A stretch of DNA of 15,270 bases from positions 1 through 15,270 of the forward strand of contig JAJFHK010000152.1 of NCBI GenBank assembly GCA_021775655.1, given 5' to 3'. This document shows positions 1 through 7,666 of this stretch, piece by piece. The stretch comes from Filomicrobium sp. GTDB taxonomy: Bacteria; Pseudomonadota; Alphaproteobacteria; Rhizobiales; Hyphomicrobiaceae. Both the position numbers and the translations under genes were made by a program. Within the stretch, counting starts at the first letter, position 1; each line of letters begins with the position of its first letter. The notes beneath the pieces were generated by a model. It did not search any database, was not told where the DNA came from, and was given only the letters and a program-made list of their open reading frames with translations.

Positions 1-941
1 TTGGCCACACCATGATACTTGTCGTCCGACTCTTCAGCAGGACCGTAGCCCTTGCCCTTGCGAGTCACGACATGCACGAGGATCGGTCCTTGCTTGGCAT
101 CGCGTACATTCTTCAGCACGGGCAGAAGATGATTGTAGTCATGGCCGTCAATCGGCCCGATATAGTAGAAACCCAGTTCCTCAAACCACGCACCGCCTTG
201 CCACAGATGCCGCGTATATTCCTCGACACGAGCAGCGCGACGTTCCCAACTCTTTGGCAATCGCTTGGCAAGCTGCTTTGCGATATCCCGCACATATAGA
301 TATGTGCCGCTCGACGTCACACGCGCCAGATAGGCCGACATTGCTCCGGTCGGCGGAGCGATTGACATATCATTGTCGTTGAGGATCACGATCAGGCGCT
401 CATCGCGCGCACCCGCATTGTTCATGGCCTCATAGGCCATGCCCGCCGACAACGCACCGTCGCCTATGACCGCAATGACGTTGTTATCACCACCCTTGAG
501 ATCGCGCGCGACTGCCATACCAAGGCCCGCCGATATCGAAGTCGACGAGTGCCCCGCGCCGAATGGATCGTACTCGCTCTCGGACCGCTTGGTGAACCCG
601 GACAACCCGTCCGGCTGCCGGATCGTGCGGATATCGGAACGACGCCCGGTGAGGATCTTGTGTGGATAGGCCTGGTGCCCGACATCCCAGATGAGCCGGT
701 CCTTGGGCGTGTCGAAGATCCAGTGCAAGGCGACCGTTAATTCTACGACGCCGAGCCCCGCTCCAAGGTGACCACCTGTCACCGAGACCGCCTCTATGAG
801 CTCTTGCCTCAACTCAGCGGTGAATTCGGGAAGATCGCTTTCCGACAGCCGGCGCAGGTCGGCAGGGGCGTTGACCAGATCGAGAAGTGGCTTTGGAGAA
901 GGTTGCACGTAATGACTCTTAATCGCCTGAGGCGCGCTCAC
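1..941 (-). CDS. dxs: 1-deoxy-D-xylulose-5-phosphate synthase, N-terminal part (cut by window edge)
   Basis: DXS condenses pyruvate with glyceraldehyde-3-phosphate, using thiamine diphosphate, in the first step of the cytosolic MEP isoprenoid pathway; DXP also feeds thiamine and pyridoxal synthesis. The 313 codons present match the first half of the roughly 640-aa family. Visible landmarks: [16 protein letters not shown] near residues 54-69, the [15 protein letters not shown] region at 87-101, [11 protein letters not shown] at 127-137, and the thiamine-diphosphate/Mg motif that begins [15 protein letters not shown] at 160 and ends NDN at 188-190. The last part reads [12 protein letters not shown] and later the conserved KGKGYGPAE. 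The start is a GTG at 939-941; an in-frame stop lies just upstream and no ATG is available. A second in-frame GTG lies 11 codons further in. No clear ribosome-binding site is seen. It is the last gene of the minus-strand run after xseB and the small ORF at 984-1112. The C-terminal half is outside the window. Confidence 0.96.
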   Translation of the reverse strand, partial: MSAPQAIKSHYVQPSPKPLLDLVNAPADLRRLSESDLPEFTAELRQELIEAVSVTGGHLGAGLGVVELTVALHWIFDTPKDRLIWDVGHQAYPHKILTGRRSDIRTIRQPDGLSGFTKRSESEYDPFGAGHSSTSISAGLGMAVARDLKGGDNNVIAVIGDGALSAGMAYEAMNNAGARDERLIVILNDNDMSIAPPTGAMSAYLARVTSSGTYLYVRDIAKQLAKRLPKSWERRAARVEEYTRHLWQGGAWFEELGFYYIGPIDGHDYNHLLPVLKNVRDAKQGPILVHVVTRKGKGYGPAEESDDKYHGVA

Positions 942-983
942 AATTGGTGAAGAACGAGTCCATGAACTGGATTGTCAATCCGA

Positions 984-1112
984 TTATAGACGTTTGTTGG
1001 AATTCGCATATGCGTCAAAAATCCGAAATTCCTGCGACATATCCGGATCATTGCGGAAAAAGCGTACCGCCTTAAGCCCAACATCAACCGGATCGACCCG
1101 ATACTCCGTCAT
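984..1112 (-). CDS. small 42-aa ORF between xseB and dxs, unknown function
   Basis: The ATG (1110-1112) overlaps the TGA of xseB (1109-1111) as ATGA, the usual arrangement for translational coupling. The frame stays open for 42 codons to a TAA at 984-986. The product begins [18 protein letters not shown] and ends [10 protein letters not shown]. It is soluble, of mixed charge, rich in aromatic residues for its size (Tyr, Phe), and has no signal peptide or Cys. Codon choice looks like that of the neighbouring genes, with no run of rare codons. It fills most of the otherwise unexplained 167-bp space between xseB and dxs. I do not recognise a family. The alternative is a chance open frame: the length alone is not significant, and the support comes from the stop/start overlap and the natural-looking residue composition. 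No strong Shine-Dalgarno is visible upstream. Confidence 0.55.
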   Translation of the reverse strand: MTEYRVDPVDVGLKAVRFFRNDPDMSQEFRIFDAYANSNKRL

Positions 1113-1384
1113 GGATCCAATGGCTCAATTCCACCCGGAGCTCCGGAGGCATCGGTCGTTATCTTCTCCACCTTGGCCTCCGCCTGCGCAAGAAGGTGAT
1201 TGCAGTGGGCTTTGAGGGCTTCCCCACGCTCATACATCGCAATCGACTGCTCCAACTCGACATCGCCTCGCTCCAGCTTGCCAACGATTGTTTCAAGTTC
1301 TGAAAGCGCCTTTTCGAAGCTCAGCTTTGCAATATCCACGTGTTGCTCAGTCTTTCCCGCAGCAGCTTGTCCAGATGCCGTCAT
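1109..1384 (-). CDS. xseB: exodeoxyribonuclease VII small subunit
   Basis: XseB is the small subunit of exonuclease VII, which degrades single-stranded DNA from both ends to acid-insoluble oligonucleotides during repair; several copies bind the large XseA subunit, which is not in this window. The family core is clear: [20 protein letters not shown], then [16 protein letters not shown], then the helical [16 protein letters not shown], a two-helix coiled coil. I chose the ATG at 1382-1384 (91 aa) because GGGGAGAG sits about 6 bases upstream. A longer version could start at a GTG at 1412-1414, overlapping the TGA of the upstream deacetylase gene as GTGA, but it adds ten non-conserved residues and has a poor ribosome-binding site. 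The TGA of xseB overlaps the ATG of the 42-codon ORF. The C-terminal tail after the coiled coil ([10 protein letters not shown]...) looks disordered. Confidence 0.95.
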   Translation of the reverse strand: MTASGQAAAGKTEQHVDIAKLSFEKALSELETIVGKLERGDVELEQSIAMYERGEALKAHCNHLLAQAEAKVEKITTDASGAPGGIEPLDP

Positions 1385-1410
1385 GACGATCTCTCCCCGC
1401 TCAACCGATT

Positions 1411-2358
1411 TCACCCGGCATCCATCATGGCCCGTACATGCACGCCGACCGACCGCGCCAGCGCGGAAAGGTCATATCCCCCCTCCAGCACCGAAACGAG
1501 CCTGCCATCGCATTGTTTTTCTGCATATGAAACGAGCGTTTCCGTGGCCCATAGAAAATCGGCTTCTACGAGTCGCAGGCTCGCCAGTGGATCGGCCTCG
1601 TGAGCATCGAAGCCCGCCGAAATCAAAATCATGTCCGGGCTGAAGTTTTTCAACGCCGGCAGGATGCGCGATTCAAAGGCTTCCTTGAACCGCTCTCCAT
1701 CATCGCCCGATCTCAGCGGCGCATTGCAAATGTTACCGACACCCTGTTCCGACACCGCACCCGTACCGGGAAACAGCGGCATCTGGTGCGTCGAAGCAAA
1801 GAACAGATCTTTGTCGGACCAGAAAATGTCCTGGGTTCCATTGCCGTGATGCACGTCGAAATCGACGACGGCAACGCGCTCAAGGCCATGCTTCTCGCGC
1901 GCATACATGCCGGCAATGGCGGCGTTGGCAAAAATGCAAAAGCCCATCGCGCGCTCTGTTTCCGCATGGTGCCCGCACGGGCGCACCTGGCAGAAAGCGT
2001 TGCGGATGCCCGAATCCTTATCGACCACCTGATCTACGGCCCGAAGACCCGCACCGACCGCGCGCAACGCCGCTTCCCAGCTTCCCGGTGACATGACCGT
2101 ATCGCCATCAAGATGGACGCGACCCTCGCCCTTCTCTGGCCGCTCACGCTTGACCATATCGAGATATCTTTGCGGATGTGCGAGCAGAATCCTTTCTTCA
2201 ACGTCATCGCGCATCGGCGCTTCTTCGCGCACGAGCTCCGAATAGAAGTCATGCGCGAGCAACTTGTCGATTGCGCGCATGCGATCCGGCCGCTCGGGAT
2301 GACCGGGCCCCGTATCATGATCGAGAAAACTTGGATGCGTGAGGTGTAGCGTCGACAT
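1411..2358 (-). CDS. histone deacetylase / acetylpolyamine amidohydrolase family protein
   Basis: A zinc-dependent amidohydrolase of the arginase/deacetylase fold, 315 aa, full length for bacterial class-II-like HDAC homologues. It is expected to remove acetyl or other acyl groups from lysine side chains or polyamines in the cytosol; the true substrate cannot be read from the sequence. The active site looks intact: the [10 protein letters not shown] entrance motif at 17-26, the catalytic His pair in RPCGHHA (H130/H131), zinc ligands in [12 protein letters not shown] (D168, H170) and in HEADPLAS (D256), the PGTG loop at 197-200, and the transition-state Tyr in LEGGYDL (Y295). The ATG at 2356-2358 has AGGA about 7 bases upstream. 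It precedes xseB and dxs, an order I recall as common in Hyphomicrobiales. A 141-bp gap separates it from the upstream SDR gene, so it may have its own promoter. Confidence 0.93.
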   Translation of the reverse strand: MSTLHLTHPSFLDHDTGPGHPERPDRMRAIDKLLAHDFYSELVREEAPMRDDVEERILLAHPQRYLDMVKRERPEKGEGRVHLDGDTVMSPGSWEAALRAVGAGLRAVDQVVDKDSGIRNAFCQVRPCGHHAETERAMGFCIFANAAIAGMYAREKHGLERVAVVDFDVHHGNGTQDIFWSDKDLFFASTHQMPLFPGTGAVSEQGVGNICNAPLRSGDDGERFKEAFESRILPALKNFSPDMILISAGFDAHEADPLASLRLVEADFLWATETLVSYAEKQCDGRLVSVLEGGYDLSALARSVGVHVRAMMDAG

Positions 2359-2499
2359 CTGTATCCTGGCCCTGAGCGCATTGCGGTTGGTGTTGTTCTT
2401 TTGCCCTTGACCAGCAATAACCGATTACGCGCCGTCCTGTCACGCTCACGCAACCCGCGGACGCAATTTGATCGTCCCTAACTGGCTGAATCAGGCCGC

Positions 2500-3381
2500 C
2501 TATCTCAGCATCGAAATGGGTGCAATCTGGACCCCCTTTGGCGGCCGAACATCCTCAGGCACGAAGAAATCAGGTGCGAGCGGCATCGAGGGATCGACCT
2601 TATATGCCTCGAAATCCGTGACGCCACCATTCTGATTGAGGAACGTATCGTCAATGAGGAAGTTGCCAGAAAACTCGCGCGCTTTTTGTGAAAAGATGAG
2701 ATGCGCGGCATCGGCAAGTATGTCAGGCTTCCTGCTCATGCGCATCAGCTTGTCGCCGCCGAGAATGTTTTCGATTGCCGCCGTCGCAATGGTCGTACGA
2801 GGCCACAACGCATTGACCGCAATGCCATCACTCTTGAGTTCATCGGCTAGCCCAAGCACGGCGAGGCTCATCCCGTACTTGGCAATCGAGTAAGCAACAT
2901 TGCCTGAGAACCACTGCGGCTTCATATCGAGCGGCGGCGACAACATTAGTACGTGCGGATTCGAAGCCACCTTCAAATGCTGCAGGCAGGCCTTCGTGAC
3001 CAGCATGGTTCCCCGTGCATTGATGGCAAACATCAAGTCGATGCGTTTGGGCTCCGTGTCGGCAAGCTTCGACAGCGAAATCGCTGAAGCGTTGTTGACG
3101 CAGATGTCGATGCCGCCGAACGCCTCCACCGTCTTGGCGACGGCACTTTGAATCTGACCCTCGTCACGAATATCGCATTGCAACGCAAGCGCCTTTCCGC
3201 CGGCGTCTTCGATCGCCTTTGCTGCGGTGTGGATTGTCCCTTCGAGCTTGGGGTGCGGCTCAGCAGTTTTTGCAAGGACGGCAACATTGGCTCCGTCGTG
3301 CGCAGCCCGCAGGCCAATCGCCAGTCCAATGCCCCGGCTGGCTCCGGTAATAAGTAAAGTCTTACCCTTCAGGTCCGCCAT
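2500..3381 (-). CDS. short-chain dehydrogenase/reductase, HSDL2-like
   Basis: A classical-type SDR, 293 aa from the ATG at 3379-3381. That start is preferred over a GTG two codons upstream because GGAGGG lies about 8 bases before the ATG and only 2 before the GTG. Visible parts: the nucleotide-binding TGASRGIG at 12-19, NNAS at 96-99, Asn121 in INARG, Ser148 in LSPPL, and the catalytic Tyr164/Lys168 pair in YSIAK. The SPPLDMKPQWF stretch after the catalytic Ser and the longer C-terminal region (NQNGGVTDFEAYKVDP) resemble the hydroxysteroid dehydrogenase-like protein 2 (HSDL2) group. The SCP2 sterol-carrier domain found in animal HSDL2 is absent, as is usual in bacteria. The substrate is unknown, but the upstream acyl-CoA dehydrogenase and enoyl-CoA isomerase-like genes suggest a hydroxyacyl or other lipid-derived carbonyl compound. 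Expected to be a soluble NAD(P)-dependent enzyme. Confidence 0.9.
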   Translation of the reverse strand: MADLKGKTLLITGASRGIGLAIGLRAAHDGANVAVLAKTAEPHPKLEGTIHTAAKAIEDAGGKALALQCDIRDEGQIQSAVAKTVEAFGGIDICVNNASAISLSKLADTEPKRIDLMFAINARGTMLVTKACLQHLKVASNPHVLMLSPPLDMKPQWFSGNVAYSIAKYGMSLAVLGLADELKSDGIAVNALWPRTTIATAAIENILGGDKLMRMSRKPDILADAAHLIFSQKAREFSGNFLIDDTFLNQNGGVTDFEAYKVDPSMPLAPDFFVPEDVRPPKGVQIAPISMLR

Positions 3382-3448
3382 CTCCACTGCCCTCCTTCAA
3401 GTCTGCATCTCACCAAAACTAGCACCTCCCCAGCCTCGGTCATCGTAT

Positions 3449-4969
3449 TCACGCATTGCGGTAGCCAAACAGCCACTTGACCGCCCTGACTGGGATCATC
3501 AGCCAACCATAAACAACCAGCGCGAATGCACCGATCAGCGCCAACGGTCCAACAAGCGGCAGGAAGATCACCGCGAACGCCAACCAACGGATCGTCCGGG
3601 CAGCGTAAAACCCAAAACGACCGCGATAATCCGCCCGCTTTTCCTTTGGCCAGATTGCGTCCCACCAGCTCCGCGCAACCGCAATGCCGACAAGCCCCAT
3701 GATCATCGCCCCGATGTAATAGAACTGCCAGTCCGACGGGATGCCCGGTACGATGCGTTCATCGAGTTCCTTCTGACGGGCTTGCGACGTCATGAACGCC
3801 TGCACACCCTCGGTCACGACATGTCCCGTAACATCCGAGACGGCATCGCCAACCCACGTGCCAACACTGTCGACGATATCACGCCGAGCGGGATCAGGAA
3901 TCGCTTCGACAAGCACGCGCGCATCATTGGCGCCGGAAGACTTGACGACCAACTGACCGCGCCCGCCTGCTAGTGCATCCAGGAAATCTCCAAACGTATT
4001 TTTCTCAAGCGCTTTACCGAGCCCATCCAGTTCAATTGTCTGCCAAAACCAGTTCTGTCCGCCAGGTTGCAGCTGCTTGGAGGAATGCAGCACGACAAGG
4101 TTGACATCGGCATCGGCTGCGGCCTTGCGAATTGCCGAAAGTGACAGGGCCTTTTCCGAACCCGAAGTTGGCAGCACATAAAGCAGGTCGCGGTCGATCC
4201 GCCCGGTCACCACCGCTGTTTGCCCGCGAATATCCGGCAAGACCTCAGCAAGGCGCGCAGGGTCGATTTCGTCGGCGAGCGGCACCTTGTGTAGATCGTC
4301 ATACTTTGCCGTTGCCGAAAGCCCCTTGGAACTTCCTGGCTTCAGCGACAACACACGGATGTCAGCACGTGAAAGGCCTCGCTCAAGTTGCCACACGGCT
4401 TCGCCAAATGCAGCCCGCTCACCAATCGGCACCAGCACGTTGTCGCGCACCTTCGCGAATAATTGTGCTCCTTCTCCACTGCCGCCCCGACGTACAATCG
4501 GGTGACTTGCTTTGCCGATAACGACATTCAAGCGCGCTCCGGACGGCAGGCTATCAATCGCGCTTCTGCGCAGGAAAACGCTGTCTTCTGTCAGGTGCAG
4601 ACTAAGTCCTGCACCTTCCGGAGCTTCGGGCGCCAACGCCTTTGCGACACGCCCCATTTCGTCCGGCGTCGCGGCGGTAAATGCAGCACCGTCGCGGTTC
4701 GTGAATGTCCAGTGTCCTTCTGGCGTCGCGTGTGCTGCGAATGGAACATCTCCGTCGCCGTTCTTTGGCAAACGCTTAACGAAGCCGGCAGCCTCATCGA
4801 GCGCCCCAATACCGATGCGCGAGCCCACTCTAGCGGCGTCTTGACCGGCTTCGCCTGCTTCCTTCAGAAGTTTCGTCAGCCAATGCGCCTGAACGCCACC
4901 TGCCGACGCAAACGACAAACAAATCGCCAGAACAAGCATCAGGGCTGGACTTGACCGGCCAAAACACAT
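3449..4969 (-). CDS. exported or membrane-anchored protein of unknown function, 506 aa
   Basis: I do not recognise the family. The ATG at 4967-4969 has GGGAGG roughly 8-10 bases upstream; the frame also opens ten codons earlier at a GTG without a better site. The N-terminus is a typical signal peptide (hydrophobic MLVLAICLSFASA, likely cleavage after GVQA at residue 28). A soluble, probably periplasmic region follows to about residue 410. It has a beta-rich stretch at 82-210 and an alpha/beta-looking stretch at 245-357, with strands such as TAVVTG, LLYVLP, NLVVLHSS and QLVVKSS alternating with helices. The C-terminus holds a membrane helix near 416-433, a short basic loop (PKEKRADYRGR), and a long hydrophobic segment at 461-492 that could be one helix or a hairpin, then a basic tail. 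It lies 32 bp after the isomerase-like gene and 67 bp before the SDR gene, so it probably belongs to that operon. Confidence 0.85.
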   Translation of the reverse strand: MCFGRSSPALMLVLAICLSFASAGGVQAHWLTKLLKEAGEAGQDAARVGSRIGIGALDEAAGFVKRLPKNGDGDVPFAAHATPEGHWTFTNRDGAAFTAATPDEMGRVAKALAPEAPEGAGLSLHLTEDSVFLRRSAIDSLPSGARLNVVIGKASHPIVRRGGSGEGAQLFAKVRDNVLVPIGERAAFGEAVWQLERGLSRADIRVLSLKPGSSKGLSATAKYDDLHKVPLADEIDPARLAEVLPDIRGQTAVVTGRIDRDLLYVLPTSGSEKALSLSAIRKAAADADVNLVVLHSSKQLQPGGQNWFWQTIELDGLGKALEKNTFGDFLDALAGGRGQLVVKSSGANDARVLVEAIPDPARRDIVDSVGTWVGDAVSDVTGHVVTEGVQAFMTSQARQKELDERIVPGIPSDWQFYYIGAMIMGLVGIAVARSWWDAIWPKEKRADYRGRFGFYAARTIRWLAFAVIFLPLVGPLALIGAFALVVYGWLMIPVRAVKWLFGYRNA

Positions 4970-5001
4970 CGTGATCCGCCTCCCTCGCCTGCACACCAAC
5001 G

Positions 5002-5769
5002 TCAGTTGGCAGACCCCTTCGTCAGAAACGCGGTGAATGCCGCCTGAGCCTCCGAAGAGGCCAGCCGCTCCTTGAAGATGCGAACTTCAGCTTCGATACG
5101 TTCACCCAACAAGGTGACATCACCGCGAACCAATGAGCGTGACATTGCCAACGCCCCGGCAGGCTTTGCCGCCAGGCGTTTAGCTGCCGCCATCGCCATT
5201 TCCTCCACGGCACCATCCTCGACGACTGCATTGACGAGACCTGCAGCTTCCATCCGCTCGGCATTGAAGGTTTCTCCGAGCACCAAAAGTTCAAAAGCCC
5301 GCGCGTATCCCATACGCTGCGGCGCTAGCAGGCTTGATCCGGCCTCCGGCACCAGCCCCAGATCGACGAACGGCGTAGCAAATACCGAGCGCCGGCTGGC
5401 ATAGACGAGATCGCAATGAAACAAGACCGTCGTGCCGATCCCGATTGCCAGCCCATCAACGCCTGCAACTATCGGTTTGCGAAGCATCGGCAAGAGCCTC
5501 ACAAACCGCAAAACCTCCTCAAGACCATCGCCTGTCGAACCGCCGCCGTGGGCCAAAAAATCAGCAATATCGTTGCCAGCAGAAAACGCGCCCTCCGAGC
5601 CGAGTAAAACATGCGCGCGCGTATCGGGGTTCCTCTCACCCTCGTCGAAAGCATCCGACAACCTCGAATACATCTCTATCGATAGCGCATTCTTTTTTTC
5701 CGGCCTCGCCAACCGGATGACACTCACGCCACCTTCATTCCTAACCTCTACGCCCCGACCGGAAGTCAT
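5002..5769 (-). CDS. crotonase-fold protein, probably enoyl-CoA delta-isomerase-like
   Basis: A crotonase-superfamily enzyme of 255 aa. The ATG at 5767-5769 overlaps the TGA of the upstream acyl-CoA dehydrogenase as ATGA, which fixes the start and implies coupled translation. Fold markers: RPEKKNALS at 22-30, the oxyanion-hole segments FSAGNDIADF at 62-71 and VDGLAIGIG at 104-112, and a helical C-terminus. Aligning VDGLAIGIGTT with the rat crotonase segment NGYALGGGCE puts Thr114 at the place of Glu144, and Phe134 at the place of Glu164. Both hydratase glutamates are therefore missing. A Glu is present instead in VPEAGSS (Glu142), like the PEGCSS motif of delta3,delta2-enoyl-CoA isomerases. 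So a double-bond isomerase acting in oxidation of unsaturated acyl-CoAs fits better than a hydratase. Automatic pipelines would probably call it enoyl-CoA hydratase. Soluble, with no targeting signal. Confidence 0.88.
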   Translation of the reverse strand: MTSGRGVEVRNEGGVSVIRLARPEKKNALSIEMYSRLSDAFDEGERNPDTRAHVLLGSEGAFSAGNDIADFLAHGGGSTGDGLEEVLRFVRLLPMLRKPIVAGVDGLAIGIGTTVLFHCDLVYASRRSVFATPFVDLGLVPEAGSSLLAPQRMGYARAFELLVLGETFNAERMEAAGLVNAVVEDGAVEEMAMAAAKRLAAKPAGALAMSRSLVRGDVTLLGERIEAEVRIFKERLASSEAQAAFTAFLTKGSAN

Positions 5770-7547
5770 GCCGAAAGCCTTTCCGTTGGAATACACATCA
5801 ATGAGTCGCCACCTGCCATTACCGACTCCGCCAGTCCAGGAGCAGCGACTGAAATGTTCTCGGCAAAAAAGCGCGCCAGCCAGACGTACCGATCCGCATC
5901 CGGCGTTGTAGGTTCGCGCACCGACAAAAGCGCTCCACGAGCCAGATAGCAGCCGCCCGCCGTCAATCCGAACAACCGCAAGTAAGGCGTCGCTCCCGCA
6001 AGAGCCGCTTCCGGATTGGATTTCAACTGCTCACCCATCCACATCGAGGTTTCACCAAGCGCAGCAAGTGCTTCGCCAAGGCGCTCTCCCATCCGCCCAA
6101 ACTCCGGCCGGTTTGATTCCCGCACTTCTTTCACGATTTGCCCAAGATCCTGCAGATAGGCCTGCATGACTTGGCCATTGCCGAGCGGCAATTTGCGTGT
6201 CACCAGATCAATCGCCTGGATGCCATTGGTTCCCTCATAGATCGGGAGAATGCGGGCATCACGATAGTATTGTGCGGCACCGGTTTCTTCGACAAAACCC
6301 ATACCGCCGTGCACCTGAACGCCAATTGACGCAACCTCACAACCAATATCGGTTGAGAAGGCTTTGGCCACGGGAGTCAATAATGCCGCCCGTGCGCTCG
6401 CCTGCGCTCGTGCTTCAGGATCATCGGCCCGGTGAGCAAGGTCGCTTTCACGCGCTGTCACCAAACAAATTGATCGCGCCGCCTGTGTCATCGCTTGCAT
6501 CGTCACCAGCATCCGCCGCACATCGGCGTGCTCGACAATCGAAACCGGCCCTCCTCCGCCTTGCAAGCCGCGTCCCTGTCGACGCTCGTTGGCGTATTCG
6601 ATCGCCCGTTGCGTCGCACGATCTGCAACCGCGACTCCCTGCATGCCAACTGCCAGCCGCGCCGCATTCATCATAATGAACATCGTCGCCAGGCCCTTGT
6701 TTTCTTCACCGACAAGATATCCGACGGCACCTTCCTTCTCGCCGAAGTTCATTACGCACGTCGGGCTGGCATGAATGCCAAGCTTTACTTCTAGCCCGGC
6801 GCACACAACATCGTTGCGCGCACCGAGAGAGCCGTCTTCGTTGACCAACCGTTTCGGAACCAAGAACAGCGAGATGCCGCGCGTGCCCTCCGGCGCATCC
6901 GGTAAGCGCGCAAGCACCAGATGGATAATGTTATCCGCCATCTCATGGTCGCCGTAGGTGATGAAAATTTTGGTCCCTGTGATGAGGTAGGTACCATCTT
7001 GCTGTGGCACGGCACGCGACTTAACCTGTGCCAGATCCGAACCCGCTTGCGGTTCGGTGAGATTCATCGTGCCCGTCCAGTCACCCGACACCAAGTTGGG
7101 CAGGAAACGCGCCTTGAGGTCATCTGAACCACCGATGGCGATGGCATCGATCGCACCCTGGGTCAAAAGTGGACATAGGCCGAAAGACAAGTTGGCGGCA
7201 TTCCAAAATTCGCACACGGCCGTCGAAACAACCTGCGGTAGTCCCTGACCTCCGAATTCCTCCGGGCAGGGCAATGCACTCCATCCCGCATCAGTGAATT
7301 GCTTGTAGGCATCGCTCCAGCCTCCAGGCGTCTCGACGGTGCCATCCGCTAGCTTCGAGCCCTGCCGATCGCCGCTAAAATTGAGCGGCTCCAGAACTTC
7401 GCTGGCAAACCTACCAGCCTCAAGCAGAACTGCCTCGACTGTTTCCTGGTCGAGGCCATCAAAATGGCCCGCTTCAATAAGGTCATCCAAATCAGCAGCC
7501 GAACGCAGAGCAAAAATGATATCGTTGACAGGTGCTTGATAAGCCAT
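5766..7547 (-). CDS. acyl-CoA dehydrogenase with C-terminal extension (DmdC-like subfamily)
   Basis: An FAD-dependent acyl-CoA dehydrogenase, 593 aa, longer than the roughly 380-aa standard enzymes because of an extra C-terminal helical region. It introduces the alpha,beta double bond in acyl-CoA and passes electrons to an electron-transfer flavoprotein. Motifs: an N-terminal helical part beginning MAYQAPVNDIIF, the flavin/substrate motif MNLTEPQAGSDL at 161-172, ITGTKIFITYGDHEM at 189-203, VQVHGGMGFVEETG at 411-423, and the catalytic-base region YEGTNGIQ with Glu438. The length and Glu position agree with the 3-methylmercaptopropionyl-CoA dehydrogenase (DmdC) group, but that group also holds general acyl-CoA dehydrogenases, so the substrate is not decided. 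The ATG at 7545-7547 was chosen over upstream in-frame starts because the conserved family N-terminus begins there and GAGG lies 9 bases upstream. It is the first gene of the minus-strand run. Confidence 0.93.
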   Translation of the reverse strand: MAYQAPVNDIIFALRSAADLDDLIEAGHFDGLDQETVEAVLLEAGRFASEVLEPLNFSGDRQGSKLADGTVETPGGWSDAYKQFTDAGWSALPCPEEFGGQGLPQVVSTAVCEFWNAANLSFGLCPLLTQGAIDAIAIGGSDDLKARFLPNLVSGDWTGTMNLTEPQAGSDLAQVKSRAVPQQDGTYLITGTKIFITYGDHEMADNIIHLVLARLPDAPEGTRGISLFLVPKRLVNEDGSLGARNDVVCAGLEVKLGIHASPTCVMNFGEKEGAVGYLVGEENKGLATMFIMMNAARLAVGMQGVAVADRATQRAIEYANERRQGRGLQGGGGPVSIVEHADVRRMLVTMQAMTQAARSICLVTARESDLAHRADDPEARAQASARAALLTPVAKAFSTDIGCEVASIGVQVHGGMGFVEETGAAQYYRDARILPIYEGTNGIQAIDLVTRKLPLGNGQVMQAYLQDLGQIVKEVRESNRPEFGRMGERLGEALAALGETSMWMGEQLKSNPEAALAGATPYLRLFGLTAGGCYLARGALLSVREPTTPDADRYVWLARFFAENISVAAPGLAESVMAGGDSLMCIPTERLSA

Positions 7548-7655
7548 AACGTTCCGCCTCGTTTTCGACCCGGTCGACATGCGCCACCACGGACCGACCG
7601 CGCAATTTCCGGAGAGGTAAGCACAGGCCCGAAGTCGGGGCAATTTAAGGCCGTT

Positions 7656-7660
7656 GGGAG
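7656..7660 (+). promoter_or_regulatory. ribosome-binding site supporting a CTG start
   Basis: GGGAG lies 6 bases before the CTG at 7667-7669, the normal spacing for a Shine-Dalgarno sequence. It has no good ATG, GTG or TTG in the right place. It is the main reason for starting the downstream synthase gene at CTG. Confidence 0.5.
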
Positions 7661-7666
7661 CAGATC

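Noticed and set aside
972..1019. TATAAT (983-988) with upstream TTGACG on the minus strand, a tempting dxs promoter
   Set aside because: The two boxes are 24 bases apart, too far, and both fall inside the 42-codon ORF (the TATAAT spans its last Leu codon and TAA), so codon composition explains them.
1200..2091. Overlapping plus-strand frames of 147 and 163 codons
   Set aside because: Antisense to xseB and the deacetylase gene, whose conserved motifs prove the minus-strand reading.
2034..2453. 139-codon minus-strand frame overlapping the deacetylase start
   Set aside because: A different frame of the deacetylase gene, Arg/Ser/Cys-rich, with no motif; the deacetylase frame has the family motifs and a ribosome-binding site.
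3227..3973. 248-codon open frame on the plus strand
   Set aside because: It lies antisense across the SDR gene and the unknown membrane protein gene; the product is a Pro/Arg-rich shadow with no domain, while both minus-strand genes have clear signals.
5002..7547. dmdC-dmdD assignment for the dehydrogenase/crotonase pair
   Set aside because: The crotonase lacks both hydratase glutamates that DmdD needs, so the pair cannot be named as the DMSP demethylation enzymes on sequence alone.
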